A stretch of 64,000 nt of DNA from Prostheceraeus crozeri (lineage: Eukaryota; Platyhelminthes; Polycladida; Euryleptidae): NCBI GenBank assembly GCA_907163375.1, contig CAJQUW010005219.1, positions 148,743-212,742 of the forward strand. Direction: 5' to 3'. The position numbers were made by a program, and so were the translations under genes. Under the pieces are notes generated by a model. The model did not search any database. It had not been told where the DNA came from and was given only the letters and a program-made list of their open reading frames with translations. Within the stretch, counting starts at the first letter, position 1, and each line of letters begins with the position of its first letter. Of the stretch, positions 34,541 through 45,589 are shown in pieces.

Positions 34541-36400
34541 TTAACCCTCGGACGGCCAAGGTCGGTTATATTTAGAGGACGCCAAGGGGTGGCTGAAAAA
34601 GCTCCCTCACTAATTTCGACATTATTGTTTTTTTATTGACTTAATTAGTTTCAAGTATGGTAAACGAAGCTTCCTCTCTGAAACTGTTTATCAAAAAATT
34701 TGCATTTTCAAAAAATTATTTCGAATTATATATCCTAGCCATAACATTTAAAACTTAAGATCCCTTATTATCGAAAGTGTATGAGTTGCGCGCGCATCGT
34801 TAATGAACTTCAAACAGCCAAGCCTTAGCCTTGTGTGTGTGTGTGTGTGCGTGGGTGCGTGAGGTGAGAACACCTGTTGCGCTGTGATGATGACAATGAA
34901 TGAATGAACAAAGTCATAATATAGTGTGTACTGTCTTGTTTGTCGCTGTCGCTTTTGTGTGATCTTGCGCCAGACAACCGAAACGCTCGCGCTGCTTAAC
35001 GAATAAATTGCTTGTATTGGTGAGAATCTATTTTGAACTGTTTTCGAAGATGGGAGATGAGACAGCTGCATCTGATGAATCGAATGCGGAATGTTCAGCA
35101 TATAGAGAGTCGGGGACGAAAATCGCCGATTGGACGGGTGGAAGATCACGAACACGAATGGGACAGTGAAGACGAAAACACATGCGTGAAGAAGACGTTA
35201 CATGAAACCGAAAGCTGCCTTATCACAGATTACAAAAGCAAATGTACATTTGATAAAAATTGGTCATCAACGCAGGACGCGAAAGGACATGTGTGACGTG
35301 ACGGGACGTGACGCCTATAGTTCCCTGCAAACTATGGTGGCCCCTTCAAGACTCAGTGAAAGAAACTTTGGAAAACTTCTTACTTCTTCATCTCTTTTGA
35401 TGATCTTCTTCAAGTTCGTCTCAGTTCTCAAATGAAAGAGGCATTGAGTTATTCTATTCAATTCGTCATCTCACTCTAAAAGCTCTATATTGCTATTCTC
35501 TTACTTCTCAAGGAAATAATCAAGATAACATCACCCAAATGGCAAATTCGAAAATAAATCGGATCGAATCGCTTCCGTAATCCAGATCGATTCCGAAAAA
35601 GAAAAAATGAAGTAGAAAGGGTATATGATTGTCTTCGTAAAGGACTTCAAGATATTAAATCGATAATTTAAAGAGAAACGAAATTTAAAGGAATTTATAA
35701 ATTATGAGACTATTCTGCGAACCGACTCGTGTAAAATCGAACAGCTGTATAATCGCTGTCTTGAACGAATGACATCATGATGTCGTGTATAGTGTTGTGA
35801 CGAAATTATATCATGGGGGAAAACCCCGGAAATTAAGGAAAGCAAGAAGTCACGAAATTCGACGGACGTGGTGTATTTAAAACTTTGAACAAGCAGTTGC
35901 TCAAATCCTTCGCTCTACTGAATATAAACCTCCTCGATAAACGGGAAATAAATCTAAAGCTTTCTTGGTGCTAAGACGCAAAAATGTCACAGGAGAAACG
36001 GGTTGTCCATCTGCGAAAACGCCGAAGATTCTTCTCTTGGAGCTCCTGCATTAAACCCCAGAAAACAAAGCCTATAAAGGGTTGTAATGAACTGCAACAC
36101 AAAGTTTTCGAAAAAGGCACTGATTTCAACTAGGATGAAAAATTTCGATAAATCTCTTTGTCTTTTGGACGCAACTGGAGAAAAAGTGACAAAAGAAAAA
36201 GACTGTTGCACACCAACCAAAAAAAGTACAATTCTGTCGAACATCAAAACGAAAGAAAAAGATTGAAAATAACAAACAATACATCAGCGAAAAAACAGAA
36301 GACACAACAATCGCAACTTTGCTAAAGGCAACTGTAAACAACTTCACGACTATCGACAATGCATCGGGACATTAACAATTGGGGGGGGGGGGGGGGTCAA
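34541..36400. other. Possible piggyBac-like end and degenerate sequence
   Basis: TTAA at 34541-34544 is followed by CCCTCGGACGGCCAAGG, the layout of a piggyBac-type terminus, and the LINE relic stops at this point. No matching right end was found in the window. A GT run lies at 34830-34850. Short Asp/Glu-rich frames at 35033-35296 could be a decayed N-terminal part of a transposase. A run of 17 G lies at 36381-36397. Apart from this I see no gene. Confidence 0.35.
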
Positions 36401-37848
36401 GAGCCAAATACAGATGTATGTTGGTCCAACTAAAGGAGCTGTACTCCTTTAGTGGCGTCAATTCCGCAGATGTTTTCTCCATCATTCTCACCTGACCTGG
36501 CTGCTCAGTCCATTTCATATTGTTTGATGCACCTCCACGTCAATACAGCTTGTGAACGATTTAAATTTGATCCTGTTACGAACACTCTACGATCCACGAT
36601 GAACATGAAATTAGCAGCCATTGCTTATCTGCTGTTCACCGAACTCAGCATTAGTGAGTGATAGACTTCATTATCCTATGGTTTCACACTGATCACGTTT
36701 CTGCTTTTTGTAATGCGAGGTTACGGAATTTGTCCCAAGCGAACATCTCCCTATGAGTTCAGTGCTTATCAGTGTTGGTGACTCGCAACTTTATCTGTAA
36801 TTTCCAATTTGGTAATAATTATCTGCTGTGATTTTCTTGTGTTTTCTATAGTACTTTATTATTTGTGGCTTAACATTTGACTGAAAAGTTAATCTATTCA
36901 TATTACCCAAATTATAGTAAACTTTAATGAAAAGTAGTATTTGGTAATTTTGATTACAAAAAAAGTACCTCTTTTCTATTTCTAAATGTACTTTTTTTTC
37001 AACTATAAATTTGCTAGTTAAAATTTATTCGATGTATAGAATAGAGTTGTTAATGAATCCACAGAGGGCAGATAGTGGGTCATCATCAGGGATCCCTGCC
37101 AGAATCTCAAGATCTTCAATCTACCTGTCGATTTTATCTCTAAGTATTCTTGTATTCTTCATTGCCAATTACTGCACATAGTTATCGTTCTCCAGACTTC
37201 ACTAACCTTATTGATGTCTACAGTTAAATGTAAATGACATTTTTATGAAAAAATTTATGTCCTTTGAGGAGATCTCATTACAAATTAGATCTTATTACAA
37301 ACTGTATGTAATTATTAAGCTATTGATTTAACCTTACAAAATATTCGTAGAATGGACCAAGTTTTATTGAATCAGAGATTTGCTAAAACTAAACATTGAT
37401 TTAGGTGCCAATTTACTCAGCCATTGTCGATTTAAGACTGCAAAATTTTCAAAGCAATGCATGCAGACTCACACTACATGCATTGCTTTGACTAGAAGCT
37501 AAAATTTCTGATCCTCACCATCAACACAACCAGTTTCATTTGCATCTTTGATCAAAAATTTATCAAAAGATTAAAAATGAAATTAAGATGCTTACTATTT
37601 TCCTCAAAAACCTGAACTTCACACAAATACAATTCCTGCTCGCTGCTGTTCCTTAAAATTGAAACATGTCTCCCTTGTGGATTATTGCAGTCAATTGTAA
37701 CAATTGCTTTGTCCTTTGACTATGCTATCACTCCACAAAGATATTGATTTTCAAAATCAGACGTCAAAGCAGCTCTTTCTACTCTGCTCACGCAAATCTT
37801 GCTCCCTGCAAGCGCCTCTGAGCAACAGTCCATTCGGTTGTAAATGAC
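36401..37848. other. No gene seen; two small hairpins
   Basis: AT-rich sequence. ACTAAAGGAG at 36429-36438 pairs with 36444-36453 across a 5-nt loop. A second, longer hairpin is listed separately. A 69-codon frame at 36452-36661 has no recognisable feature. Confidence 0.5.
37449..37491. other. Perfect 15-bp hairpin
   Basis: TCAAAGCAATGCATG at 37449-37463 is exactly complementary to 37477-37491 across a 13-nt loop. It is isolated in otherwise plain sequence. It may be a tiny fold-back element or a chance survivor of a MITE. Confidence 0.6.
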
Positions 37849-38034
37849 AACTTTACTCATCGAATATATCACCTTCAAGGTCAACAGTAGTAATCCCATT
37901 CCAAATTCAAGTCCGGTGCGGTGCAGTGATGAATCATCGATGAGTCATCATGCTGACTCAGCCCCCCCCTCTGTAAGGAAGGGACATGGCCAAGGATATG
38001 CTGGGAGGAATGGGTCCGAGAGGAGGAAACAGGT

Positions 38035-39145
38035 CCCCCCCCCTCGGCAGCGATCTTCTAACTTTGGTTGTAGACATCGTAGAAAGTCGTGCAATAGCTC
38101 ATTTGAAAGGTAAGAGTGAGAAAAATGCAGTGAAAAGCTCAGTTTATACTAATTTTCTTGGGTTTAGGGAGGAAAATGGCAGGAAACCGTCAGAGTTGGA
38201 AAAAGGCGGGTTGTTGGATGTTTTGCGATGAGAAAGTCCATTTTTCGGGCAGAAGGAGACCTCGGATCAGAAAACGGAGTGCAAATTCGGACTCTACGTG
38301 AAATTTTGGGTTAGGAAGGATGTTTCCAGCGACATCGGAGAGAAAAAGTTTTGAAGACGTCCCCCCCTCGGCAACAATCTTCCAACTTTAGTTGTAGACA
38401 TCGTAGAATGTCGTGCAATAGCTCATTTGAAAGCTAAGAATGAGAAAAATGCAGTGGAAAGCTCAGTTTGGTCCACTTTTCCTGAGTTTAGGGAGGAAAA
38501 TTGCAGGAAAACATCAGAGTTGGATAAGGCAGGTTTTGGCCGTTTTGGGATGAGAAAAGTCCATTTTCGACAGGAACGAGGTCTCGGATGGAAAATGGAG
38601 TGCAAATTCGGACGTTTTGGTCAATATTGGGTCTAGGAACTTCTTCCCAACTCAATCGGAGAGAAAAAGTTCTGACCCCCCTCGGCAACGATCTTCCAAC
38701 TTTGGTTGTAGACATCATAGAAAGTCGTGCCATAGCTCGTTTGAAAGCTGGGAGTAAGACAATTTCAGTGGAAAACATGGCTTGTTCGTATCTGCCTTCG
38801 TTTAGAGGTGAGATGTTATTGAAAATTTGGGACCTTGGCCAAAAACGACAGAGTTAGAATGTTTATGAAAATCGCTCTAGCGGGTGAAGCAAGACTCGGA
38901 CAGGAAATCAGAGACCAGATTTGGAATCAGCGTGAAATTTTGCTTCGGCATGCTAAATTTGAAAGCCATCGGAGAGAAAAATTTTTCATCATTTTTCCGA
39001 AAAACGAGTTAGAATTTTTGCGATGGCTGTGGGCTGTAAAGCCAAAACGAAGCATCGGATGGGAAAATGGAGGGCAGATTCGGATTCAACGTCAAATTCA
39101 CCATGGAAATGGTAAATTTCTAGCTCCATCGGAGCACTAGAACCG
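38035..39145. repeat. Satellite-like tandem repeat, unit about 314-324 bp
   Basis: Three clear units begin with CCCCCTCGGCARCRATCTTC near 38035, 38361 and 38676. A more diverged fourth part runs to about 39145. Shared boxes are GTAGACATCGTAGAAAGTCG, GCTCATTTGAAAG and TCGGAGAGAAAAAGTT. Several short frames in the array are products of the repeat. The last box (ATCGGAG) returns at 39128 next to a promoter-like region. Confidence 0.85.
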
Positions 39146-39174
39146 GAGATAGACGGGTTTTTAGTGTTTGAATG

Positions 39175-39275
39175 ATGGGTATTACGTCATCAGCTGATCG
39201 CCACAAACTATATAAGTGGAAACTCTGCTTGTGGAAATCAGTTCTCCTCCCGACTGGGTTGGGGTAGGTGAACTC
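39175..39275 (+). promoter_or_regulatory. Promoter-like region with TATA box
   Basis: A CRE-like TTACGTCATCA (39181-39191) stands about 20 bp before ACTATATAAG (39208-39217). A GTAGGTGA donor-like site lies at 39266. Downstream come the leader repeats at 39719-39950, but no open frame follows, so this may be the remains of a promoter-leader module like the one at 41.5 kb. Confidence 0.4.
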
Positions 39276-39718
39276 CGGAGCTCCGATGATAGCATTGGAA
39301 ATCTGAAAAACCGGGTTCCTGTAAGAAACCGACTTAGAAAATTTCATTGCTGAAGTCAGCTAAGGCGTCAGACTTAGAGGTTCGCCAGGAGATGGCCTTC
39401 GTCTCCAGGCCATAAAAGACTCCAAAACGTTAAAGGCTTGTAACTTTGCTTCTACAAGTCCGTTTGACTTGATTCAAAAAAGGTTCAGTCGCTATTGACC
39501 TACCCTAAGTGATACACTACCTTCAAAATTTCATAAGTAGTGCTAAAAAGTTGAAAATTTAAATTCACTAGTTTTGGAGGTTTTCTGGGGAGTTCGACCC
39601 TGCTGAAGTCAATGAAAGGATTTTTAATGATGTCTGATCCAGTCTTCTCATGGTATAAGCAGCTTTTCACTGAAAGCGAGCAAGACGCGGAGAGTTTTGC
39701 TGTAATATTCCACTGACA

Positions 39719-39950
39719 GGGCGTTCCTTCGGGACGGCGGACGATGCCGTAGTGATAAGTGTGGCAAGGGAGTGTGTCATAGTTTAGACCGAAACCGCTG
39801 GGGCAACTCATGTCTCATGTTGGGCATTTGACACAGTTCTTTCGAGACAGCGGTGAAGTCCGTAGCGATGAGTACTGCACGGGACGTGGGCAATGGTAAT
39901 CCTTGTGAAACCTCTCTGCGTCATGTTTCCAAGTGGTTGCCTTTCGTCTC
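39719..39950 (+). repeat. Two copies of a structured leader repeat
   Basis: Copy one (39719-39832) starts GCGTTCCTTCGGGACGGCGG and includes TTTAGACCGAAACC. Copy two (39836-39950) is more diverged, starting GTTCTTTCGAGACAGCGG. A third copy lies in the presumed leader intron at 41655-41770. The opening box GTTCC-TTC-GGGAC can form a hairpin, and GCCGTAG follows at the same distance. A structured non-coding RNA or a small repeat family is possible. Confidence 0.55.
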
Positions 39951-40184
39951 AACGTTGTACTCTGACCGCCAGGGCGACATTTAGCTATCTGCCACAGGTT
40001 ACCTCATAAAATCTCCATTGCACTTGTCTCCCGACAGTTGGCCAACCATGCGAGAATGAACCATCAGTTCTTCTTGTCTCTATCACGGAGACGAAATGAT
40101 GAAGGGATGAAACGGGAGGATATTCATGCGCTACACGCAACACACCACAGATTTCTCTCTTCGCTAGTGAACAAGCTCTTGTCA

Positions 40185-40650
40185 GTGTCGTCAGAAACTT
40201 TATCATGTTGTACAAAAGTTTTATTGCAACACAGGTTGATGTATAGTTAGAAAGTTTGATCATGACGTTTTATGAAGCACATGTCATAAAATGTAAGCGC
40301 TAGTGTAGTCAAATAATTTTACTACGACGCACGTTTGTAAAAGTACAGTTTGATCATCGTCGTTTACGAAACACAAGTGTCATGAAATGTAAGCGCTAGT
40401 GTAGTCAAATAATTTTACTACGACGCACGTTTGTGAAAGTAAAGTTTGATCATTGAAGTTGTATTAGTAAGTCTAGCCAGAAACTTTATCATGTTGTATA
40501 AAGGTTTTACTGCAACACAGGTTGATGTATAGTTAGAAAAGTTTGATCATTGAAGTTGTATTCGTAAGTCTAGTCAGAAAGTGTATCATGGTATCATGTT
40601 TGCGAAAATAAAGTTTGATCATTGACGTTGTATGACTGACCGAACTCATC
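40185..40650. repeat. Tandem repeats around AAAGTTTGATCATNG
   Basis: Five or six irregular copies share AAAGTTTGATCAT, GTAAGCGCTAGTGTAGTC and TTTTACTACGACGCACG. Two neighbouring copies of about 120 bp (from 40251 and 40351) are almost identical. Later copies carry GTTTTACTGCAACACAG instead, so two unit types alternate. Confidence 0.75.
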
Positions 40651-40913
40651 ATAGCACTAGAAAAATTTAGAAGGTTTTACTGCACAGTGTAGATTGTCTT
40701 GTGGCTTACTTTCAGTGTTAGAAAGTTTTATTGGAGACAGTTGCCAAATGTTTCCCTATTAGAAAATTCAAACTTCATGACTGTAATATTAGCTTCATCA
40801 GGGTTACTAAAAGCAGTTTTCTACTGCAGTGAGAGTTTAGAATGTTATATGAAAACAGTGTTCACCACAGCGCTAGAAATTTTAGCACAACACAAGTGTC
40901 ATGAAAAAATACT

Positions 40914-41366
40914 TTATTTGGTCTTTGATTTAGCATCATTGAAACCCAGTTTACTAATAGCAATGACAATATGGTTTATTTTATTCAGAAGTAAATGATT
41001 GCCGTAACCATGAACGTTGTCCATACGAGAAATAATCTTCCGCAGATGTCGTGTATAAAACTCAGAAGCATCATTAACATATTCTTGTCCGTAGGAAGGA
41101 AATTGAAAGTCAACACTTTCCACTCCTTCACCATGTGGAAAATGAATGTAATTGACATGTGCAATTAAGTGAGCCTTGATGATACTGTCTTTGAAATAAG
41201 ATATCAACTCCGTAAATATTTCTCGTGTGTAGTCTAAACACGCTTCCAATTCTGTCTCCTCCCTTTGAAACTCAAGGATGTAATCTTGTATTAAGCCTCC
41301 GAAGCACTCTTGATGAAAACGAATCGTGCAATCATCATGTTTCAATGCATTGATTTCAGGTGCCAT
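40914..41366 (-). pseudogene. Fragment of a Polinton polymerase-type protein, lineage A
   Basis: A 150-codon frame starting MAPEINALKHDDCT. The middle and end (AHLIAHVNYIHFPHGEGVES, YTRHLRKIISRMDNVHGYGNHLLLNKI) correspond to the region just before the INVK..CF box of Polinton polymerase-type proteins. They align in plan with the plus-strand fragment at 43440-43740. Only this piece is present, and the rest of the gene (toward 40 kb) is missing. It starts head-to-head with the plus-strand module at 41.5 kb. A fossil. Confidence 0.5.
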
Positions 41367-41505
41367 GGTTGAGTCTATTGCTAAACAACATTTTTGCCTA
41401 ACACGATTTCAATAACGCGTTACAATTGCGCGTGCGCACATCGGGAACTCTAGCTCGTCTGTGACTGGACGAGAGGTCTCATCCATTCACCGCTTAGGAA
41501 AATCT

Positions 41506-41560
41506 TATAAAAGGCAGTGCACCAGCTCTGCTCTTCACATTTATCTTTCACAAGGTGAGT
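41506..41560 (+). promoter_or_regulatory. TATA box, leader and splice donor
   Basis: TATAAAAG at 41506-41513 is followed about 45 bp later by CAAGGTGAGT, a strong donor site. The next good acceptor (TTTTCAG, about 41934) stands before the ATG at 41987, so a leader intron of about 380 bp is likely. It contains the third copy of the structured repeat. Confidence 0.5.
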
Positions 41561-41654
41561 GTCGGTGAGCTCCTGCTATCAGGTTGTTTTGACTTGCTAT
41601 CACATCTTCTGCTCATAAAACATATCATCGCTGTAATACCTCCTTTGCTCGAGC

Positions 41655-41770
41655 GTTCCTTCGGGACGGCGGGTACTGCCGTAGAGGGATTGTGTTGCAC
41701 GGGTTGTTCGCCGTTTGTTAGACCGAAACCTCTGAGCCGTTGCTCATGTTTGGCGTTCGACTTCATACTC
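41655..41770 (+). repeat. Third copy of the structured leader repeat
   Basis: It starts GTTCCTTCGGGACGGCGG, then TGCCGTAG and TTAGACCGAAACC, like 39719-39832. It lies inside a presumed intron, the usual home of small nucleolar RNAs, but I cannot find convincing C/D or H/ACA boxes. Confidence 0.55.
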
Positions 41771-41986
41771 AACGTGATGCTTTCTCTCGCCAGGTCAGAG
41801 TACTTTAGCCATTCGACAAAGGTTAGTCTTTATGAGATGGAGTGGAGTGAAATGTAACTCATTAGATGTCACTTCAATGATTGTTCCCAAACGTTGACTA
41901 GGCAAATGAAACGATTCTCATCTTTCCTTTTCAGTGATTGAAGTCTTACTTATCTACCATTGATCATCTGCAATCAACTATCCGCC

Positions 41987-43968
41987 ATGGAATTGACAAA
42001 AATTGAGAACTACCGCATTGCTGTCGAGATGGAAAAGGCTACCATCGAGCAATGTAAGTATTTGCATCAAGATTGACTCTATTACTAACATCATTAGGGT
42101 AGTCATCCTCATTAAAATCAACTACCCCTCCCTTGTTTTGTTCATGTCTAAACTGAATCCAAATTTTACCTCTGCTCATCTTTGCTGTCATTCTTTTTCA
42201 GTGCATGAATGTATTCGTAATGGGGAACCCGTCCCCCAAGGAGCAATCGGGCAAGCTTACGAGCGGCTCGGAAAGTGTAAGTATCCTCACCTATGAGAGT
42301 TGGAATGTCATGTTTTAGCACTTCTGTATCCATATAGCTTACTCTCTATCATTATTATCTCCGCAACCTCTAATCTAATCTCTCTTTCCGAAGCCGCGAG
42401 GCGGAAATATCACGATGAATTTCCGGCCCTACCTTCCCGCTCATCTACCTCCGCCCAAGCTGCGACCCCTCTCTCGGGCATTGTCATCGCCCCAACTCCA
42501 CCGCCACCAGCTCCGCTCCCTGTGTCCGTCCCTGCGGCAGTCTCTGTTCCAGTCCCTGCTCCTCGCCATCACGTCCCTCCAACACCGAAGGCTAGGACCC
42601 TGCCACCCTCGGCTCGTGTCCCTTTCCTGCCTCCTCCGCGTCCATCCTTGCTGCCGGAGTTAAAGTCCTTAGATGGTAAGTAATCGTGATTGGGAAATAG
42701 GGGGATAAGACTTCAAACTTGAAATGTTGATCATGTTACTAATCTCTTTTCTTTTTTTCTCAACAGATCTGGCGGCCTACCTCCTGGACGGCGACGTTCC
42801 TTCCCGTCCCATTATCATCCCTGCATCGCCACCACCACCTGCAGCGGCCGACCTCCCTCTCCTCTCCGTCAAGTCGGTGGAGAGACTGTTGGAGCAGGAG
42901 GAGTTAGAGATCGTCGGAGAGGAGAGGGAGATTGCAATCGAGGAGGAAGGTGTGAGGGAGAGAGAAGGACCTACGGCTCGACAACTCAGCTGTACGGACT
43001 GCGGGCAGGGTTTCGCGAGGCCATTCTGCCTTCGGCGAAACCGACATTCTCGCTGCCCAAAAGCGAAGGGAGAACTGGAGAAGACACGCCGACCGATCCC
43101 TCAACGGCCCAAGTGTGAAGGTTGTGGACGCACGTTCTACAACAACACCAACTTGCGAGTCCACATCGAAGGCGGTTCCTGTGGCAGTGTGAGGCAACCA
43201 CCAACGTCATCAGGTAGAAAGCATCCTTCATCGCACGTCGGCTTTTCCTGTTCTTCGTGTCAGAAGACCTTTCCTACAGAGTTTGTTCTTTCTTCGCACA
43301 CACTCTGTCACACTCATCCCACTGAGCTTTACACTGACAACAACGTCACTCTAAGGCTGAGCAAGTTTTCCCATGAGAGGCTCGTTCGCGATTATGAGTT
43401 AGAAAGCTCTGAAGCTGTGCAGGATATTCATCCCTTCTTGATGAATCATATAGACTTAATTCATCAAATGTTGGCGAGTTTAGATGGATTTTTAGTTAAG
43501 GGCATGTTCTATCTCACTGCTCGTTTCAATAAGGTAGACAGTACCACGGGAGAAATAGAGTCCACTGCGACCATTAGGATAGCCTCCTGAGCTGCTGATC
43601 TCATAGGTGATGTAAACGAGTGGGTAGAGAGACATGCGACCTATCTCGTCAGCAACTTAAATAAATTTAATGAAAGAGACAGCGGTCTGGTCTTTGATGG
43701 GATAGAGAAGGTAGACATCAAAATAAATCTTTTAGAAAATTTACAAGGGAGTGGTTGTTTCACTCTCCCCAAAGCACTGGCTGACAAAAAGGCTGTCATC
43801 AATGTAGAGTGTCAGTCCCAGTGTTTCAAGTATGCCGTCCTCTCCATTCTTCACTATAATGACATAGGTATAAATCGTGAACGAATCACCAAGTATCGTG
43901 AATGGGAGGATGAGCTTAGGTTTGACGGGTTAGATGTTAATACATTAGACATTAGACATGTTTTATAA
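41987..43968 (+). pseudogene. Fragment of a Polinton polymerase-type gene, lineage B, GC-rich
   Basis: The first part (ATG at 41987, MELTKIENYRIAVEMEKA) is set off by strong donor/acceptor pairs that leave gaps of about 148, 117 and 91 bp, so it looks split by introns. Then come a Pro/Ala-rich stretch (42.4-42.67 kb), three C2H2/C2HC-like fingers (CTDCGQGF, CEGCGRTF, CSSCQKTF), and the conserved region ending in VINVECQSQCFKYAVLSILHY and FDGL. Those last boxes are the N-terminal region of Polinton-type polymerases and correspond to KNKDERCFLWSVIAHLHP in P1. It is cut off by P2 at about 43968. It is much more GC-rich than P1 or P2. Broken at least once. Confidence 0.6.
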
Positions 43969-43970
43969 TA

Positions 43971-45351
43971 TTAAGTTTTATCATATAACGTTTTATCAAA
44001 AGATAATTTAAATTTATTTTCATTAACTATTGATTCTTCATCATCATAAATTGATTCTTTATCATCATCATCATAAATTACACTTTTTGGGATTGGATGC
44101 CATTCTCTTATTGGTATATCTAATTCTAAATTACATTTTTTATCTGATAATAATATAATAGAGAAAAATATTGGTCTTTGATCTCTTTTGGAAAATTTAA
44201 TAACACCACCATAATCTGAATCACTTTTAGTTTTTATTAAAGATGATAAAATTTTAAATTGATTAGATGTAAATCCTAATTTAAATTTTGTAGAGCCGAC
44301 ACATAGTTGTCTAACAGTATCTTCAACTATACCATCATTATTATTTTCAATTGTAAGAAAATGAAATTTAGATAAATTTTGATTATATGTAGTATTAATA
44401 TCATGTACATCAGTATGAGATATAAATTTTTCTTCACTTAAATTTTTATAATTACTAATATTTTTATAATCTTTTTTACCATTTACACCTTTTTCAGATG
44501 TTTCGGAATCATCATTTATATTATCATCATCTATATTATTATCATTATTATTATTATTATAAGATTCTTTAAGATCGGACAAAGCCCTAGAACCTTCGGT
44601 TCGTTTATTATGATTATGATTATGGTCATTGTTAATAGTATAAGGTGTAGTCCACGTATAAGGTGTTGTCCACATATAAATTTTTTCTTGTTGAGCTAAG
44701 CCATTTATGTAAGATTTTAACAAATTAATATTTAAATTTGAATATAATCCTATATACGTATCATCATCATATCTTTGCGGCATTTCTAATGTTTCTTGTT
44801 TATAAATTGTATCTCTATAATATACTTGACATAATAATTCTTCATTATGTTTTTTACTCTCGATATGAATATTATATTGGTTTTGTTCATCAACAAATAA
44901 TCTTATTTTTTCTTTGGAAAAAGATTTTAATTTTTTAACTAATTCTTTAATATTGATATAATTAATAATTTTATTTTCTATCCAATTAGTATTACTAATT
45001 GGTAAAACTGCTCTAATAAAACCATAAACATTATTATGTCCTATTATAACCATATTTTCTTTATTTAATTCTACATATGCAACATCATTATATTTACTTA
45101 CAATCTCCATAAATTTAATAAATGGATCACCAGGAAATATACAATAGTTAGTTTCTATAGAAGGTAAACCTTTTTTTTGTTCTTTAAATATTTCAGCTTG
45201 TAATTCAAATAAAATATTTACATCTATACATGGATTATTATTATTATTATTATTATCAAAACATTTATTTTCAAATCCCGTTGATCTCGTCGAATAAGAA
45301 CAGAATCATACGGACGAATATAATTTTTTAAAATTTGCTTTATCCATTTTT
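43971..45351 (-). pseudogene. P2 unknown protein, possibly sliding-clamp-like
   Basis: The longest frame, 43971-45110, encodes 379 codons, and coding character continues upstream. The first 120 residues (VELNKENMVIIGHNNVYGFI, NIKELVKKLKSFSKEKIRLFVDEQ) and the last 110 (FKLGFTSNQFKILSSLIK, PIFFSIILLSDKKCNLELDIPI) are separated by a low-complexity Asn/Asp/His stretch. This resembles the two-domain pattern of PCNA-like clamps, but no signature proves it. P1 has zinc-finger genes in this place. Broken at least once. Confidence 0.35.
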
Positions 45352-45585
45352 TTATTTTTATTAGAAAGAATTTTAATTTTTTATTTTTATTAGAAAAAAA
45401 TTTATTTTTTTATTTTTATTAGAAAAATTTTATTTTTTTATTTTTATTAGAAAATTTTTTTTTTTATTTTTATTAGAAAAAATTTTATTTTTTTATTTTT
45501 ATTAGAAAAAATTTTATTTTTTATTTTTATTAGAAAAAATTTTATTTTTTTTCTCATTATATAAAAAATTCCTTTTTATTGTTTT
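45345..45585. repeat. P2 minisatellite before the fibre gene
   Basis: Seven or eight copies of a unit of about 27-30 bp, TTTTTATTTTTATTAGAAAAA, stand between two divergent genes. P1 has only one or two copies at the same place (20690-20750), so the array has grown in P2. Confidence 0.85.
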
Positions 45586-45589
45586 AAAA

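Noticed and set aside
37844-39140. Several 60-100 codon frames
   Set aside because: They recur with the satellite unit and change frame from unit to unit, as expected of repeat artefacts.
42415-42663. A Pro/Leu/Arg-rich frame and the minus-strand frames at 42904-43231
   Set aside because: They are shadows of the Pro/Ala-rich and zinc-finger coding stretch in the frame that fits the splice sites and family boxes.
43950-43970. GACATG next to P2's left side as a target duplication of CATGAC
   Set aside because: Only four bases agree in register, and no terminal repeat begins there, so the left side is a truncation and not an end.
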